A stretch of DNA of 64,000 nt from Dermanyssus gallinae (taxonomy: Eukaryota; Arthropoda; Arachnida; Mesostigmata; Dermanyssidae). A program made the translations under genes and the position numbers. Below are positions 9,627 through 19,567 of this stretch, in pieces (position 1 is the first letter of the stretch; each line of letters begins with the position of its first letter). The stretch covers positions 357,599-421,598 of the forward strand of contig QVRM01001496.1 of NCBI GenBank assembly GCA_003439945.1. The letters are read 5' to 3'. Below the pieces are notes generated by a model that was not told where the DNA came from, did not search any database, and saw nothing but the letters and a program-made list of their open reading frames with translations.

Positions 9627-9627
<1 letters not shown>
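8306..9627 (+). mobile_element. Mariner element M2, apparently intact
   Basis: A complete 1,322-bp Tc1/mariner element. The left repeat cgaggtgtgttaaaaaagt (8306 on) and the right repeat, which reads cgaggtgtgttcaaaaagt on the minus strand from 9627, match over 26 bp with one mismatch. TA dinucleotides abut both ends as expected for the target duplication. The transposase frame inside is uninterrupted. The element sits within (TA)n on both sides. The size, ends and intact frame all fit an element that could be, or recently was, active. Confidence 0.96.
8511..9572 (+). CDS. Mariner transposase, DD34D, intact
   Basis: A 353-residue transposase that would bind the element's terminal repeats and catalyse cut-and-paste transposition into TA sites in the nucleus. 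The N-terminal HTH pair occupies roughly residues 1-110 (CIKFCVKNEIKCADAFRML, then RWYKMFSEGREDV and GRPSTST, then the second helix-turn-helix at NRRITVREVAEDLN). The catalytic triad is visible as D in TGDESWVYGYD (about residue 150), D in HHDNAPAHTS, and a third D in PYSPDLAPCDFFLFP exactly 34 residues after the second, the DD34D spacing of mariners. The length is typical for the family (about 345-355). I chose ATG 8511 because similarity starts there; an in-frame ATG at 8466 would add 15 unlikely residues. Sequence style resembles the irritans/vertumnana side of the mariner tree, an inference from memory of motifs. Confidence 0.95.
   Translation: MDQRTCIKFCVKNEIKCADAFRMLTVAYGEATLDRSNVYRWYKMFSEGREDVNDEERAGRPSTSTTDEKINEVEKMVLANRRITVREVAEDLNISIGSCHSIFINDLGMRRVAAKFVPKLLNCDQKQHRMNIANEMLDSVRDDPNLLQRVITGDESWVYGYDVETKAQSSQWKLPHEPRPKKARQVRSNVKVLLTVFFDCRGVVHHEFLPQGRTVNKEYYLQVMRNLREAIRQKRPDLWKNKNLLLHHDNAPAHTSLLVREFLAKNNTLMMPQPPYSPDLAPCDFFLFPKLKRPMKGRRYATLDEIKTASKEELNKIKKNGFLKCFEDWKNRWHKCIISYGDYFEGDKIDIHE

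Positions 9628-9657
<30 letters not shown>
9628..9657. repeat. (TA)n microsatellite, right flank of mariner M2
   Basis: A pure TA tract beginning immediately after the right terminal repeat. Together with the left tract it looks like one original microsatellite split by the insertion. Confidence 0.95.
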
Positions 9658-9660
<3 letters not shown>

Positions 9661-9760
9661 CTGTTGCATAAGCGCTAAGCTCTTTTGAACATCTTTACTC
9701 GTTAAAACCGTGGTCCATATATACGGCTTTACAAGCTGTATGTCCAGCCTACGTTGATAT

Positions 9761-10069
9761 TTTTTTTATCAGGGAGGTGTCGGGGATGCATGATGTACAT
9801 GCGCCACAACCAGCCTGCGTGACTAGTGTAGGACTCACATTCCCACTAAACTTGGATTCCTTCCCACCCACCCAGGCTCGGTATTACTTTGGCATTACTT
9901 CGAAGCCGTGGGAGAGGCGTCTCTGCCCTTCACCTCTACTCAGCTCTATCCCTCTCTCATCCCGCATGTCTACCTGAGGTTGGATAGGGGGTTACTGCCA
10001 TTTTGTAAACCGTCCTGTGAGAGTGCGTCGAGATCATGAGGGCCCGGCTGCTCCCCCCTTTCTTCCCCC
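9761..10069 (-). mobile_element. 5'-truncated LINE 3' end, copy 2, with 14-bp target duplication
   Basis: A minus-strand copy of the same LINE 3' region as at 3.5 kb (on the plus strand it reads cccaggctcggtattactttggcatt and gaagccgtgggagaggcgtc). The tail is a T8 run at 9761-9768, that is, poly(A) on the minus strand. The perfect direct repeat gcctacgttgatat at 9747-9760 and 10070-10083 is the target duplication. It contains mainly 3' UTR with the last codons of ORF2. The truncation is typical of target-primed reverse transcription. Confidence 0.9.
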
Positions 10070-10083
10070 GCCTACGTTGATAT

Positions 10084-11785
10084 ATGGAACCTCTGTATAG
10101 AACAGGGGTTTCGCTAAAAAGTGTAACCCTACTTTACAAAATAATTTGTCTTAAATATTAAAAAAAAATAACGCCTATTTTCCGCGTTACCCATCGCGCA
10201 TCGGGATCAACCACAGCCATGTTACACTGTGACATTATCGTATGGTAGCTTTATATATGTGATACATATATAACTGTAACGACTGAGAATCATAAACTGG
10301 CGTGCAATGGAATTCGAATTAGGTAAAGTTCGGTCTTTTTAGCTGGTTTTATTGGCTCTGGTTGAGCATTGTTCTGCTGTTACATTCCTTTCCCGAAGAA
10401 AGCCTATTCAAGTTTAGTATGGGAAGACGTGATCTGGCCAAACGTGGACATGAGGGTATAGCGCATAGTCGATTCGATGGACAAGTGGGCTCAGTTATGT
10501 CTAATCTTCCTGCCCCTCGCACTGACAAGCCGTGAAGTAATAGCGGCCATAAACGTGCTGAAGGGAATTGCATAAGGGTTGGGATGTTTCATCCGTGAAC
10601 GCTCAAAACCTCCAGCCGCCTGCCTTAGCTACCCTGTGTGACCGAAGGAAATACGTTAGCATACATTTATGTACAATGTTACGTACAACGTACTTAATAT
10701 ATGTGATACAAAAATGGTCGCCAAGATCAGTTCCAACCGGTGACGTTGCAATGAACAATTCAAATCAGTGTCGCGTAACACCGGAATTATTGTGAATATG
10801 CAGCTGTGGCCAATGCATGTGCCTGGCGATGTTAAACGGCATAATTGCAGGAATTTGCATTGGGCCTGACAACTAAATCAGCTATTAAATATATATATAT
10901 ATATACGAGTCGGGTTTCATTCATTTCTATATATGCATTGGTACCAGTTGATCTCTTGACGTTGTTGACGTTACCTTTTCTCCTTTCCTTTTTGTATGAC
11001 TACTTTGTGGTGTCTACGTGTGTTGAAGTTGTTTATATTTTTTTAATAAACCTTACGCTGTTGAAAGCCATTCAGTTGTACTCTGTGGGATCCTCTACTA
11101 CGTAGGCAGAAGATAACATTTTTCTGCTTACATATATATGCACTTGCGATTGATCGAGTTTTTCGGTCAGCGGAATTCCCACCGATGCTTGAGGCACGGG
11201 GCTTGTCTCGGGCTGACGGAGAACGGCCTGACGGTATGGCAATGATCTCCTTCGAGGCGGGGAAGCCTCTGAGGAGATGCCGCTGAGTCGGACTCATTTA
11301 CACCTTGTATGGTTCGATGCAGCGCATTTCAAAAGAGGCACGTGACCGAAGAGGGGTGCAAAGACGAAATGTCGTAAGCACTCTAGTGGTAGGAACGCGT
11401 GGAACTTTACATCGTTGCTTTTGAGCCGCTAGGTTCAATGGCGAAACTACGGCTTAATCGCATTTGCGCCAGACTAAGTAACACCATTGGAATCAAAAGA
11501 TTGGACAAACTTTTTAGGAATGCATCTCAATTTTGGTCCAACAAGGCAACGCGACGGTAGGGTTGTTGGCGATATGGTTCAGTACTGAACTGACCCAAGC
11601 CGGCGACTGACGCAGATATACAAAGGATGTCTACAGAAACAAATATTTATTATTTAATTTTATGGTTACAGGAAAATGTGAGTAACTAACTACACTAGAG
11701 CTTTCTGAACTTAACTCAAGGCAGCCCCTCATTGTGCCCATAATGTCTACAGTCGTAAAGGACAACGTATTTAAAAAACGATGGC

Positions 11786-11788
<3 letters not shown>
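10084..11788. other. No gene recognised
   Basis: AT-rich sequence with no supported gene. A short (TA)n lies near 10889-10907. A polyadenylation-like aataaa at 11045-11050 follows a pyrimidine-rich stretch, but there are no paired long terminal repeats that would make it an LTR. The GC-richer stretch at 11180-11290 has open frames on the minus strand without recognisable domains. Confidence 0.4.

Positions 11789-11826
<38 letters not shown>
11789..11826. repeat. (TA)n microsatellite
   Basis: A TA dinucleotide tract of about 38 bp, followed by cagtgtcccctcttctattg. The CAGTG start next to TA resembles some DNA-transposon ends, but no matching inverted end was found nearby. Confidence 0.9.
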
Positions 11827-11828
<2 letters not shown>

Positions 11829-11990
11829 TGTCCCCTCTTCTATTGACATCTTGAAAACGATCGAGCAGTTTTTTTATTATCAACTCTTCTGTAAAAATCA
11901 TATTTCCTGACGACAAAGACGTGTTATAACCTATGTTGGCACCTACCATACATCCAAAATATGGATTGGTGTCAATTAATTTCTTAGCTC

Positions 11991-12040
11991 AGGTTTTATA
12001 TTTTTCTAAGACTGTTGCCTCAGAAAAAAATATAAAACCT
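11991..12040. repeat. Hairpin-forming inverted repeat
   Basis: The left arm aggttttatatttttct (11991-12007) pairs with the right arm agaaaaaaatataaaacct (12022-12040), leaving a 14-base loop and a small length difference in the A/T run. No flanking gene is seen for which it could be a terminator or regulatory element. It may be a relic of a miniature inverted-repeat element. Confidence 0.7.
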
Positions 12041-12645
12041 GTCACATGGGGTCATGCGTTGCCTCGATGAAAGATGATCTATGTCCCGTTTGCGACTGGG
12101 CGAGATCTCCATCACGGCTCTTGGCAAAGCATTTTTGGAAGGTCCGATCGTTTCCCGCAGATGATACGAATGATTCGAGAAGCTACATCAGCGTTGGCAT
12201 TAGTTCGTGCAACAAAATTCTTTAAATTTGTACTTTAACATTTACCACTTTCCTGCTTTCTCAGAACTCAGGCAACTAAGTTTTGGCGCCAAAGCAAACC
12301 CCACCGGCTGATACAGTAATAGACTCTCTATTATAAACGCGTAATCATTTCTTATGCCGATGTGCCAGAGGGCGCTGCAGTGGTCTATAGGACTGTGCCC
12401 TGCTCATGGTCATCAGCTACCGGCGTGTCGCCAGTTTAACTCCTGTTGTTGATCAAACTTGCTTTGAGTGATGCTTATCGGGAATAATTGCTAAAACCAT
12501 ACCGTTAATAGCCAGCAACCCTGCTGTAAAAAGGGTTGCTGGAGAAACCCTAGATATCTCAGCATGTCGCCGCTCTAAGCGTGCCTAATATATAAATGTG
12601 ACATTTGTATCTAGTCATGCGACTATGTGATTTGTCAAGCGATTA
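12041..12645. other. No gene recognised
   Basis: I see no supported gene in this interval. A short hairpin-like pair (aaccctgctgtaaaaagggtt) occurs near 12519-12539. Confidence 0.4.
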
Positions 12646-12653
12646 ATATATAT

Positions 12654-12710
<57 letters not shown>

Positions 12711-12736
12711 CATATATATATAAATATATATATATG

Positions 12737-12818
<82 letters not shown>

Positions 12819-12825
12819 TTTATAC

Positions 12826-12873
<48 letters not shown>

Positions 12874-12884
12874 ATATATATGAA
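12646..12884. repeat. Long compound (TA)n array
   Basis: About 240 bp of TA dinucleotides with sporadic TTTATA, GTATATA and AATATA interruptions. The open frames here encode only alternating Tyr/Ile and are meaningless. Such arrays are hard to assemble, so the true length may differ. Confidence 0.95.
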
Positions 12885-13730
12885 CACGCGACCAAGTGCG
12901 GCAGCAGCAGTTGCTCGGCGCAGACGTCGAGCTTAAGACGGATATTGGTGCAAAGTCAGTGTTAGCGTCCATACATCTCGGTCTGGTGGACGTCAGAAGG
13001 AAGGCCGTCAACCTTTCTTCCGTCGGGGCGAGATCACGCAATGATGTCGCCGGAGATCATCGCGTCGAACAGCGTTGGGCATGGCGCGATAACACCAGCA
13101 GCGCCAGCAACAGCAATCGCAGAAGCAGCCAGCACCGTTGACAGATACAGACTGACGAAGTCTAGCGCGGCGTAACTAGCAGCCCAGTTATAGGAGCGCA
13201 AAAATAATGCGAAATCCGTTTCGATCCCGGGAAGAGGGTCTGGGAATCTAAGAAGGAGGGGGTGATGGGCAGCCTTCAATTGGCGTAGTCGTATTCCCAT
13301 CATACATAAGGCTAGCCGCCAACCTAATGATATTTAGTGCAGCCCGCCTCGACCGCTTCAGCTTCATGTCAGGGTACTTCTGCGCCTTAGCAGCATCCAG
13401 CGTCGAAGAATAGAAGAACTTCATTCATTCGTTCAGTCGTTCCGGCGGGAGCAGCCATTGTTCCCAGTTGTTCAGGCGCAACCGCATTAAGACTCCGAAG
13501 GCAGGAAGAAGACGACAATTGTAGCCGATCCCAATCAGTGCTTTTGTGTTCAGCCTGCTTCAGTTGATCGGCAGAGCACATAGCGTAAAAACGAACCACC
13601 GAAGCGAGGACGATGTCAGGGGAAATCTTCACAGCGTCTTGGTGTCACTTCTCTTTATACTGACAGCGAATTCCCTCGTGCCATTTACAGAATGTGACGT
13701 TCTCCTCTCTTGCTATATCTCTCCGGTGGC
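12885..13730. other. GC-richer segment of unknown nature
   Basis: Open frames occur on both strands (for example minus 13387-13632 and 13034-13303), but none shows a domain I recognise, and the frames are broken relative to each other. It could be a decayed mobile element. A CAG-rich patch lies at about 13095-13140. Confidence 0.35.
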
Positions 13731-13766
<36 letters not shown>

Positions 13767-13786
13767 TGAGAGAGAGAGAGAGAGAA
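13731..13786. repeat. Compound microsatellite (TA)n-(GA)n
   Basis: A (TA)n tract runs directly into a (GA)n tract, one of several dinucleotide repeats in the window. Confidence 0.92.
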
Positions 13787-13949
13787 ATTTGAGAAGAACG
13801 CGATCTGGAACCCATCGCTAATTTCCTTTTGCCTGTATATGACCTGTTTACCCTCAATATCACTACTTTTCTCAATACCCTTGCTCTTGCCCATTGCTGA
13901 CTATTCTAAACAATCTCTCTAGCTGCAAACAATATATTTCGATCCCACT

Positions 13950-15190
13950 TCGTTTTGACCCTTAGTGTCGTCTCCACCAGCTGCATCTGTTTAACCCATC
14001 TTTTATTTGCAGCATTTTTAATCCTAGTACTAAATCTTAACTTATTTTACACTGCCCCTAGTATAAAGTTTGACATCCCCCCTTCCATCTCAAGAAACTC
14101 CCTGGCGCAATTAAAACGGCAACCCAATGCAAATCTTATCACTTCTCGTTGTGTTGTTTCTAACTTCCTTCTTAACCCCGCGCTGTGGCCCAGAGGGGCA
14201 TTAGCAAAGGTCAATCCTGGCACATACATGGCCTTCTATATATTCCTTGTTACCATATATATATTAAACCCCAGAGGCCCTTACTACTAACTGCATTTCT
14301 TCCCTTTTGAGCCTTCTTCCTACGTAATATATCTGCTTCCTCGAAATAATCATTCCCTGTAGTAATGTCACCCCAATATACTTGTACTGACTTTTATAAT
14401 CCAGTTCCTTTCCCTGTGCTACAAGCTCCTTTTCCCCTCTAACCCCACGTTGAATAAAGTACTACTTCAATACTAAAATTGCTTTTCCCCGCTATTTCTC
14501 CACATGCCTTCAACATTTATTGAACTTCGCTTGTGCCCCGCCATAGCACTACCATGTAAACATGCTTGTGCCTTGTATCAGCCCCTCTAAACGCATGCTA
14601 TTAATCCTTCGCGCTATTCTCTCTATATACATCAAAACAATTACTGATGACAACGGACATCCCTGACTGATCTTCCCTAGTAACTATACTCTCTAGATTG
14701 TTGGGCTGCTATTATCAAACCGTGTTATTCCTGTCAATTTATCTTAGGAACTTCACGCAGCTTCTTTCAAAGCCTTTCTCGAACATAATTTGTCTACCCG
14801 CAATAATAAATGTTTTTTAAGATTTAAAAACTTTGTCACACGCGTTTGTCTCCGCAATCTCGACGCTTCTACAACCTGACTTAATACAATAATATGATCA
14901 TCTAGCCTATACCAGCTCCTAAATCCGCACTGTCATTCTCCGATTTTCCACTTGTATCTAGAAGACTCTGTACTCCACTTTGAAATACCTGTATAAATAT
15001 TCAATATGCTTTAGGTGAAATTGTCATTGGTCGCCTATTTTGTTAAGTGCCACTATCTACATTCTCCTTGAATAGAAGGGAAACTCTTCCCTTGCGCCAA
15101 CTCTCCGGGAGTCTGCCCCCTCTAACTGTATTATTAAATTGCTTCATTATATAATACACAACTAAAGCCATAACTGTCTAACTCATTATT
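13950..15190 (-). pseudogene. LINE reverse transcriptase remnant, heavily degraded
   Basis: Read on the minus strand from about 15180 down, pieces of a non-LTR RT appear in the correct order across many frame breaks. These are RRPMTISP (the NYRPLTI block), a decayed palm region, YIGVTLLQG (the YLGV block), and the thumb YVPGLTFANAPLGHSAGLRR, followed by TTQREVIRFALGC and then KWDRN. The last part is the longest open piece (14047-14229). The order and spacing match a full RT domain of about 400 residues. I recall similar LINE proteins from chelicerates, but this is memory, not a search. Stops in every frame make it inactive. Confidence 0.6.
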
Positions 15191-15199
15191 AGTCTATTG

Positions 15200-15500
15200 T
15201 TACCCCACAAACCGTGGGTTTGTAATCTCGAGATTGTCATTGAGTAATGGAGACCGAATGGTAGAGAATCGCGACCTTGGTAACATGTTGCCCGAGGGGC
15301 AGAAGAGTATCTTTCATTTTATATCTCGCGAATATTGCTGGCAAGATATCAATCGCTATTAGGTGTAAATGCAGTGGAATATTAGAGACAGGCCTTTAAA
15401 ACGCCAGCTTATTTATATTAAAAGGTTATTGCTTGAAAATAAGGTTTCAATTAATAAACATTTATTACTAGACTAAAAACGAGTGGCCCACAACATTTAT
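15200..15500. other. No gene recognised
   Basis: AT-rich spacer without a supported feature. Confidence 0.4.
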
Positions 15501-15509
15501 GCAAATTAA

Positions 15510-15835
15510 GCTTGCAAAGTCATATGCATAAAGACGCAATGACACTGGACATTAAACAAAAGATTGTTTCGTTTTTGTTCGAATATCTTCAAGTTTCTCG
15601 AATCTTGTTAAATATTACGGCTCGAGGAAGCGATGCTGGCAAAGGTGAAGTTTACCGGCAGACCGGCAGAAAAAAACACGTAACCCAAACTTCTGCGAGT
15701 CTGTAGTTGTAGCAGCGACATCACGGACAATTAGTCTCATCGTTAACGGGATGCATCGTCTGCACGCGCCCCGTGCAGTAAACTTTCTGAGGGAACGACT
15801 CAACAGGGAACATACGGAGTTGTCCATACGAAGCC
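15510..15835 (+). pseudogene. Possible Tc1-type transposase N-terminal fragment
   Basis: The frame starting near 15548 reads DIKQKIVSFLFEYLQVSRI and, further on, TGRKKHVTQTSASL. This loosely resembles the first helix-turn-helix of Tc1-like transposases and the basic GRPRKT-type motif between the two HTH units. After a stop the sequence continues with a polar region. No DDE catalytic block and no terminal repeats were found, so the assignment is weak and the segment may be unrelated. Confidence 0.2.
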
Positions 15836-16249
15836 ATGCAAGCGAGTTGTTTTGACCTGACGGGAACTAAAAACGAAGCTTCTCAACGGAGAGATCCGCC
15901 TGCTTATGCGTGTCTTGTAGCCTCTCTCCCACCCAGCGTGGCGCAGCCAGTATCTAAAGACAACGGCAACAAGATGTTTCAACACAGCCCTACCGTCACT
16001 GTCTTTCTCAGGCAGGTAACAAAAGACGGATTGCGATGAAACCTGGGATCTGTGCCGGTCGTAAGTTTACGTCCTCATTACGACGAGACATGACAACGTC
16101 CTGAATTCTGTTGTGGTTAAGGTTATTGCCTTTTATAGTGTCGCATCTGCTGTACTGTCATCACCGTTCACGTTGGACTCGCCATTGCCTTGAGGGTCAT
16201 TAGCTTGGTTTGGCTTTCTATGCCTAGCGTCGGCATCAGACAGGTAGTG

Positions 16250-16600
16250 ATTATCCAAATACGTGGGGCGATGCAATCGGATGTGTACCTCGCCAGGGAG
16301 CTTTGGGATGGAATGGCATGCACTAGCCGGCACGTGTACACAAGATACATTGTGCATGGCTATCATCACTTGGTTTGTTCGACCCAAGGATTTCACCAAG
16401 TTGGCGATCAATGTCGTTGCCGGTTCTGCTCGCAGATATGCGCTAAATACCACGCGGCGAGCTGCCGAAGCATCGGCGGTCTTTGCACTTTTTCGCCCGG
16501 TGGGACGGTCGCTGGAGTGTTTAAATTATATAAAATGAATGAATCGTATTGAAATTATGTACCATCTTGAAATGCAATGTTATTGCGAAATAAACCATAT
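16250..16600 (+). repeat. Rep-X copy 1, unclassified dispersed repeat
   Basis: This is one of five copies of an unclassified interspersed repeat (others at 23.5, 28.0, 50.7 and 55.6 kb). Diagnostic words are gggagctttgggatggaatg, cggcacgtgtacacaa, tggctatcatcacttggt, gttcgacccaaggatttcac and tcgcccggtgggacggtcgc. The 3' end carries ccatcttgaaatgcaatgtt and an aataaa motif at about 16590. Short open frames differ between copies, so coding is not established. No tRNA boxes and no inverted ends are visible. It may be a LINE 3' region or a non-autonomous element. Confidence 0.75.
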
Positions 16601-16671
16601 ATAATATTGGTTTTAAAAATAAAATAAGATACATGTAACCAGCCTTTATCGTATATATATATATATATATA

Positions 16672-16872
16672 ATTTTTTAGTTGTTTCATTAGGCTAATGT
16701 CCGTGTGCGGCTTTTTTCATATCCTGGCTGATTTTTATTCCACTACGGCATTTGCCGTGCCTAAATTAGGATCCATGAAAACCAGTATGAAAGTGGCTGG
16801 TCTGAGTCTCAAACCCAGACCTCTCGAATGCAAGGCAAAGGCTTTGCCACTGAGCCATCTTGCTCGGTCGAA
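16672..16872 (-). mobile_element. SINE-C copy 1, tRNA-derived
   Basis: A tRNA-related SINE in minus orientation. On the minus strand the head reads gatggctcagtggcaaagcc (a good box A, TGGCTCAGTGG) and then ggtctgggtttgagactcag (box B-like). The body ends in cctaatgaaacaactaaaaa and runs into a (TA)n tract at 16651-16671. A second copy, at 40989-41172 plus 42016-42039, has the same body and also ends in (TA)n. The shared TA tract suggests a TA tail or insertion preference. It lacks a foldable acceptor stem, so it is not a tRNA gene. Confidence 0.75.
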
Positions 16873-17329
16873 GGTAGGGTTTGAGAAGGTAGGATATATA
16901 TACCCTATATTCGTATTTACCGTCATCTTCCTTATAAACTGAACGTTTGTAGGTTTACTAGGACAAACAGAAAGTATTGCTTTTATTTGACTAAACGATT
17001 TAAATAGCATACAGTGTGCCCGTCTTAACGTTAAATTAGTAAAGGTCATAGTAAGACACTAAAGAGGAAGTCGATCGTGACTTCACCAATTCCCTCTGCT
17101 TAAGTGACGGATATATTAACGAGCCCCGATGGAGGCGCTTAAACAATGGGGCTCCAGCCGGGCCATTCCGAATACTGGACAAAATAAGTACTCCTTGATC
17201 TAAAATGAGGATATAGATTTAAATACGGCTTGCTTATCTACCCACTTATGCAACTGCTAATGGAATACGGCGGCTGCTTTCAGCAATACCTAAGCGGCAG
17301 ATCGCCGCCAGTCATATATTCTCTCCTGC
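16873..17329. other. No gene recognised
   Basis: Spacer between SINE-C and the R1-like remnant. I see no gene here. Confidence 0.4.
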
Positions 17330-19450
17330 TACTTTTCACTAAACCGCCCCTTAGAGGACTTTAACGAGTATCTCACATCTCTCACTGGTCTCATTACTTC
17401 TCTTAACCACCACCGGCTACTCCTGACGGGTGAATTTAATGCAGCACGTCCCCTATGGGGCTCTCGCGCTCTCACGTATCGGGACTGGCTGGCCAACTCG
17501 GAACTCTCGGAACTCCCAGTAATTAACGACGGGAACTCTCCGATATTCGTCCGAGGTCGACAAGAGTCAATTATTATTCTCACACTTACCAACGATATTC
17601 TCTTTGCCCGAATAATATATGGAGGGTCGTCACGGACGCCAAAACGCTCAGTGACCACTAGTACATAGTCTTCGATTACGACGGCGCACCTACACAGCCA
17701 CTTCCGACCAGAACAACCTAGCGGATGAGACATATAGAAAACAACAAGCTTAAAATCTACATAGATAGACAACTCACCACGCATCAAGACTCTCACTCCT
17801 CTCCGAAACAACTAACACAAACTGTAAAGAAGGCGCCGCCACACAGGTAGATGCCCCAACAGCCATGGTGGACACCAGAGTTAAAGGAGGCCCGCTCCGC
17901 ATGCATACGTGCAAAACGAACCCTCACGAGGACCCGAACCTGGCTCTCGAGAAAACGCCGAAACGGCGCGCACAAACACATACTTCATATACCTTTGGTC
18001 CGGGAGCACACACCACTAGACATATACCGAGCAGCAAGAAACACTCTTTGCCAGAAGATCAGGACAGCAAAACGGGAATGCTGGAGTGGAGGGCTCTATC
18101 TCTTACAGCATGATCCTTGGGGACTTCCTTATCGGATCGTCCGGGAGAAACTCAAGACATCCCCCCTCCGCTAACATAAGAAGTGACTCTCCGTCAAGTC
18201 AAGAAACTCTTCCCATCGCATTCTCTTCGCCCTACAGTAACTTACACCAATATAGACTCAGCAGACATTCATCCCATCACAATGAAGGAGGTCCTTTAGA
18301 TAGCCGAGCGCCTCGCTCCCGGAAAAGAACCGGGTCCCGACGGGGTCCTTCCTGGGATGATCCGACTTATCGCAAGAGAGCATCTGAAAATCGTCGCAGG
18401 CATCGCGACCCATCTCCTCCGGGAGGGGGTCTTCCCACCTGCCTGGAAGACCTCCTTTCTCGCTCTGACTCCCAAGCACACCCCAGGATCCTACAGACCA
18501 ATCTGACTCCTAGACACTATTGGCAAGCTTTTTAAAAACACCATCCAGACGCGTCTCACAAAGGCAATTGAAAATACAGGAATTTTGGCACCTAACCAAT
18601 ATGGCTTTCGTGAGGGCCACTCGACACTCGACCCCATCGAGGAAATCCTGGCAAATACCAGACCAAAAACAATGGCGTCGCGCAAGACCAGGAAGTTTGT
18701 TCTGCTAATACTACTCGACGTGAAAAACGCCTTTAACAGCGCCAACTGGGCGAACATTTTCGAGGCCATGGAACGACGAAATGGACCTCCTTACCTGGTC
18801 CGCATCGTTTCCTACAATCTGAGTGACCGCCACCTGCTGACATGTCACGGCACTTTTAGTATCATAGCTGGGCTTCTACAGGGGCCTTCACTTGAACCAA
18901 CCCGTGGGATCTGGCGTATGACGATGTTCTGCGGCTGCGACATACTGACTACAATCAGAATAGGTAGGCGACGATGCGGACTTGGGCGGAGAAATGGCGC
19001 GCCCTATTCTCGCGTGCGCGCTGGACGTGCCACCTCGACAAGGATCTACATGAATGGTATAGCGGCCCAGGCCAAGGCTTGTTATCATTCTTAGCCACGC
19101 AGGCTGTAACCGAACACAGCCAATTCACAAACATACATGATGAGGATAGGCAAGTACCACTTAAACAATTGTGTTCTGTGCACAGCCGGGGTACCTGACG
19201 ACATGGACCGCATGGTCGCAGGATGCCCATGACCTCTCAAACCTCCGGCAGACATTCACATATGTATTAGCTAGAGCTGACACTAATACAATCGTAACAT
19301 TGATGTTGATGTCAAGCCAATCGTGGATAGAAGAAGCGTCATACCTAGACCGGGTCATCAGAGAAAAAATTATGGGGGCCATGCCGGACATGTGTAGCAG
19401 ACAACTCCCCACCAGGGCCTTGAAGAACTGGCAAACAGTACCGAACCCTG
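17330..19450 (+). pseudogene. R1-like non-LTR retrotransposon ORF2 remnant
   Basis: This is the most complete LINE in the window, read on the plus strand through many frame changes. The endonuclease part gives LLLTGEFNAARPLWGSRA (about 17420-17475), NDGNSPIFVRG, and WRVVTDAKTLSDH with the catalytic SDH (about 17620-17665). A linker follows with PWWTPELKEARSACIRAKR (17863 on) and DPWGLPYRIVREKL. RT motifs are GKEPGPDGVLPGM (18325 on), FPPAWKTSFLALTPKHTPGS, then NQYGFREGHSTLD, motif A LDVKNAFNSANW (about 18715), a QG box, and a damaged YADD (AYDDVL, about 18916) after an internal deletion. The C-terminal zinc knuckle CVLCTAGVPDDMDRMVAGC (about 19170-19225) and the tail SSQSWIEEASYLDRVI complete it. 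This order is typical of the R1/I superclade. It is inactive. Confidence 0.85.
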
Positions 19451-19567
19451 GAGAGGTAAATATAAGGATTAGGATTTTTTAGTGTGTAACCTCATGGCAT
19501 CGGGAAGTCCCACACTACCCACGCGCTTCTTCACGCCCGGACACTAACATCTGCGCTGGGTGTGCAT

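Noticed and set aside
10905..11105. Possible solo LTR (aataaa, pyrimidine tract)
   Set aside because: No second copy, no TG...CA ends with a flanking duplication and no primer-binding site could be shown.
11826..11850. CAGTG-type transposon end after (TA)n
   Set aside because: No inverted partner was found within several kilobases.
12615..12887. Tyr/Ile-rich ORFs here and at other TA arrays
   Set aside because: They are simple translations of (TA)n.
16672..16872. Functional tRNA gene within SINE-C
   Set aside because: The head resembles a tRNA but continues into a repeated non-tRNA body shared with the 41-kb copy.
17329..17811. 160-codon minus-strand ORF
   Set aside because: It lies antisense to the LINE endonuclease, whose motifs (GEFNA, SDH) are on the plus strand.
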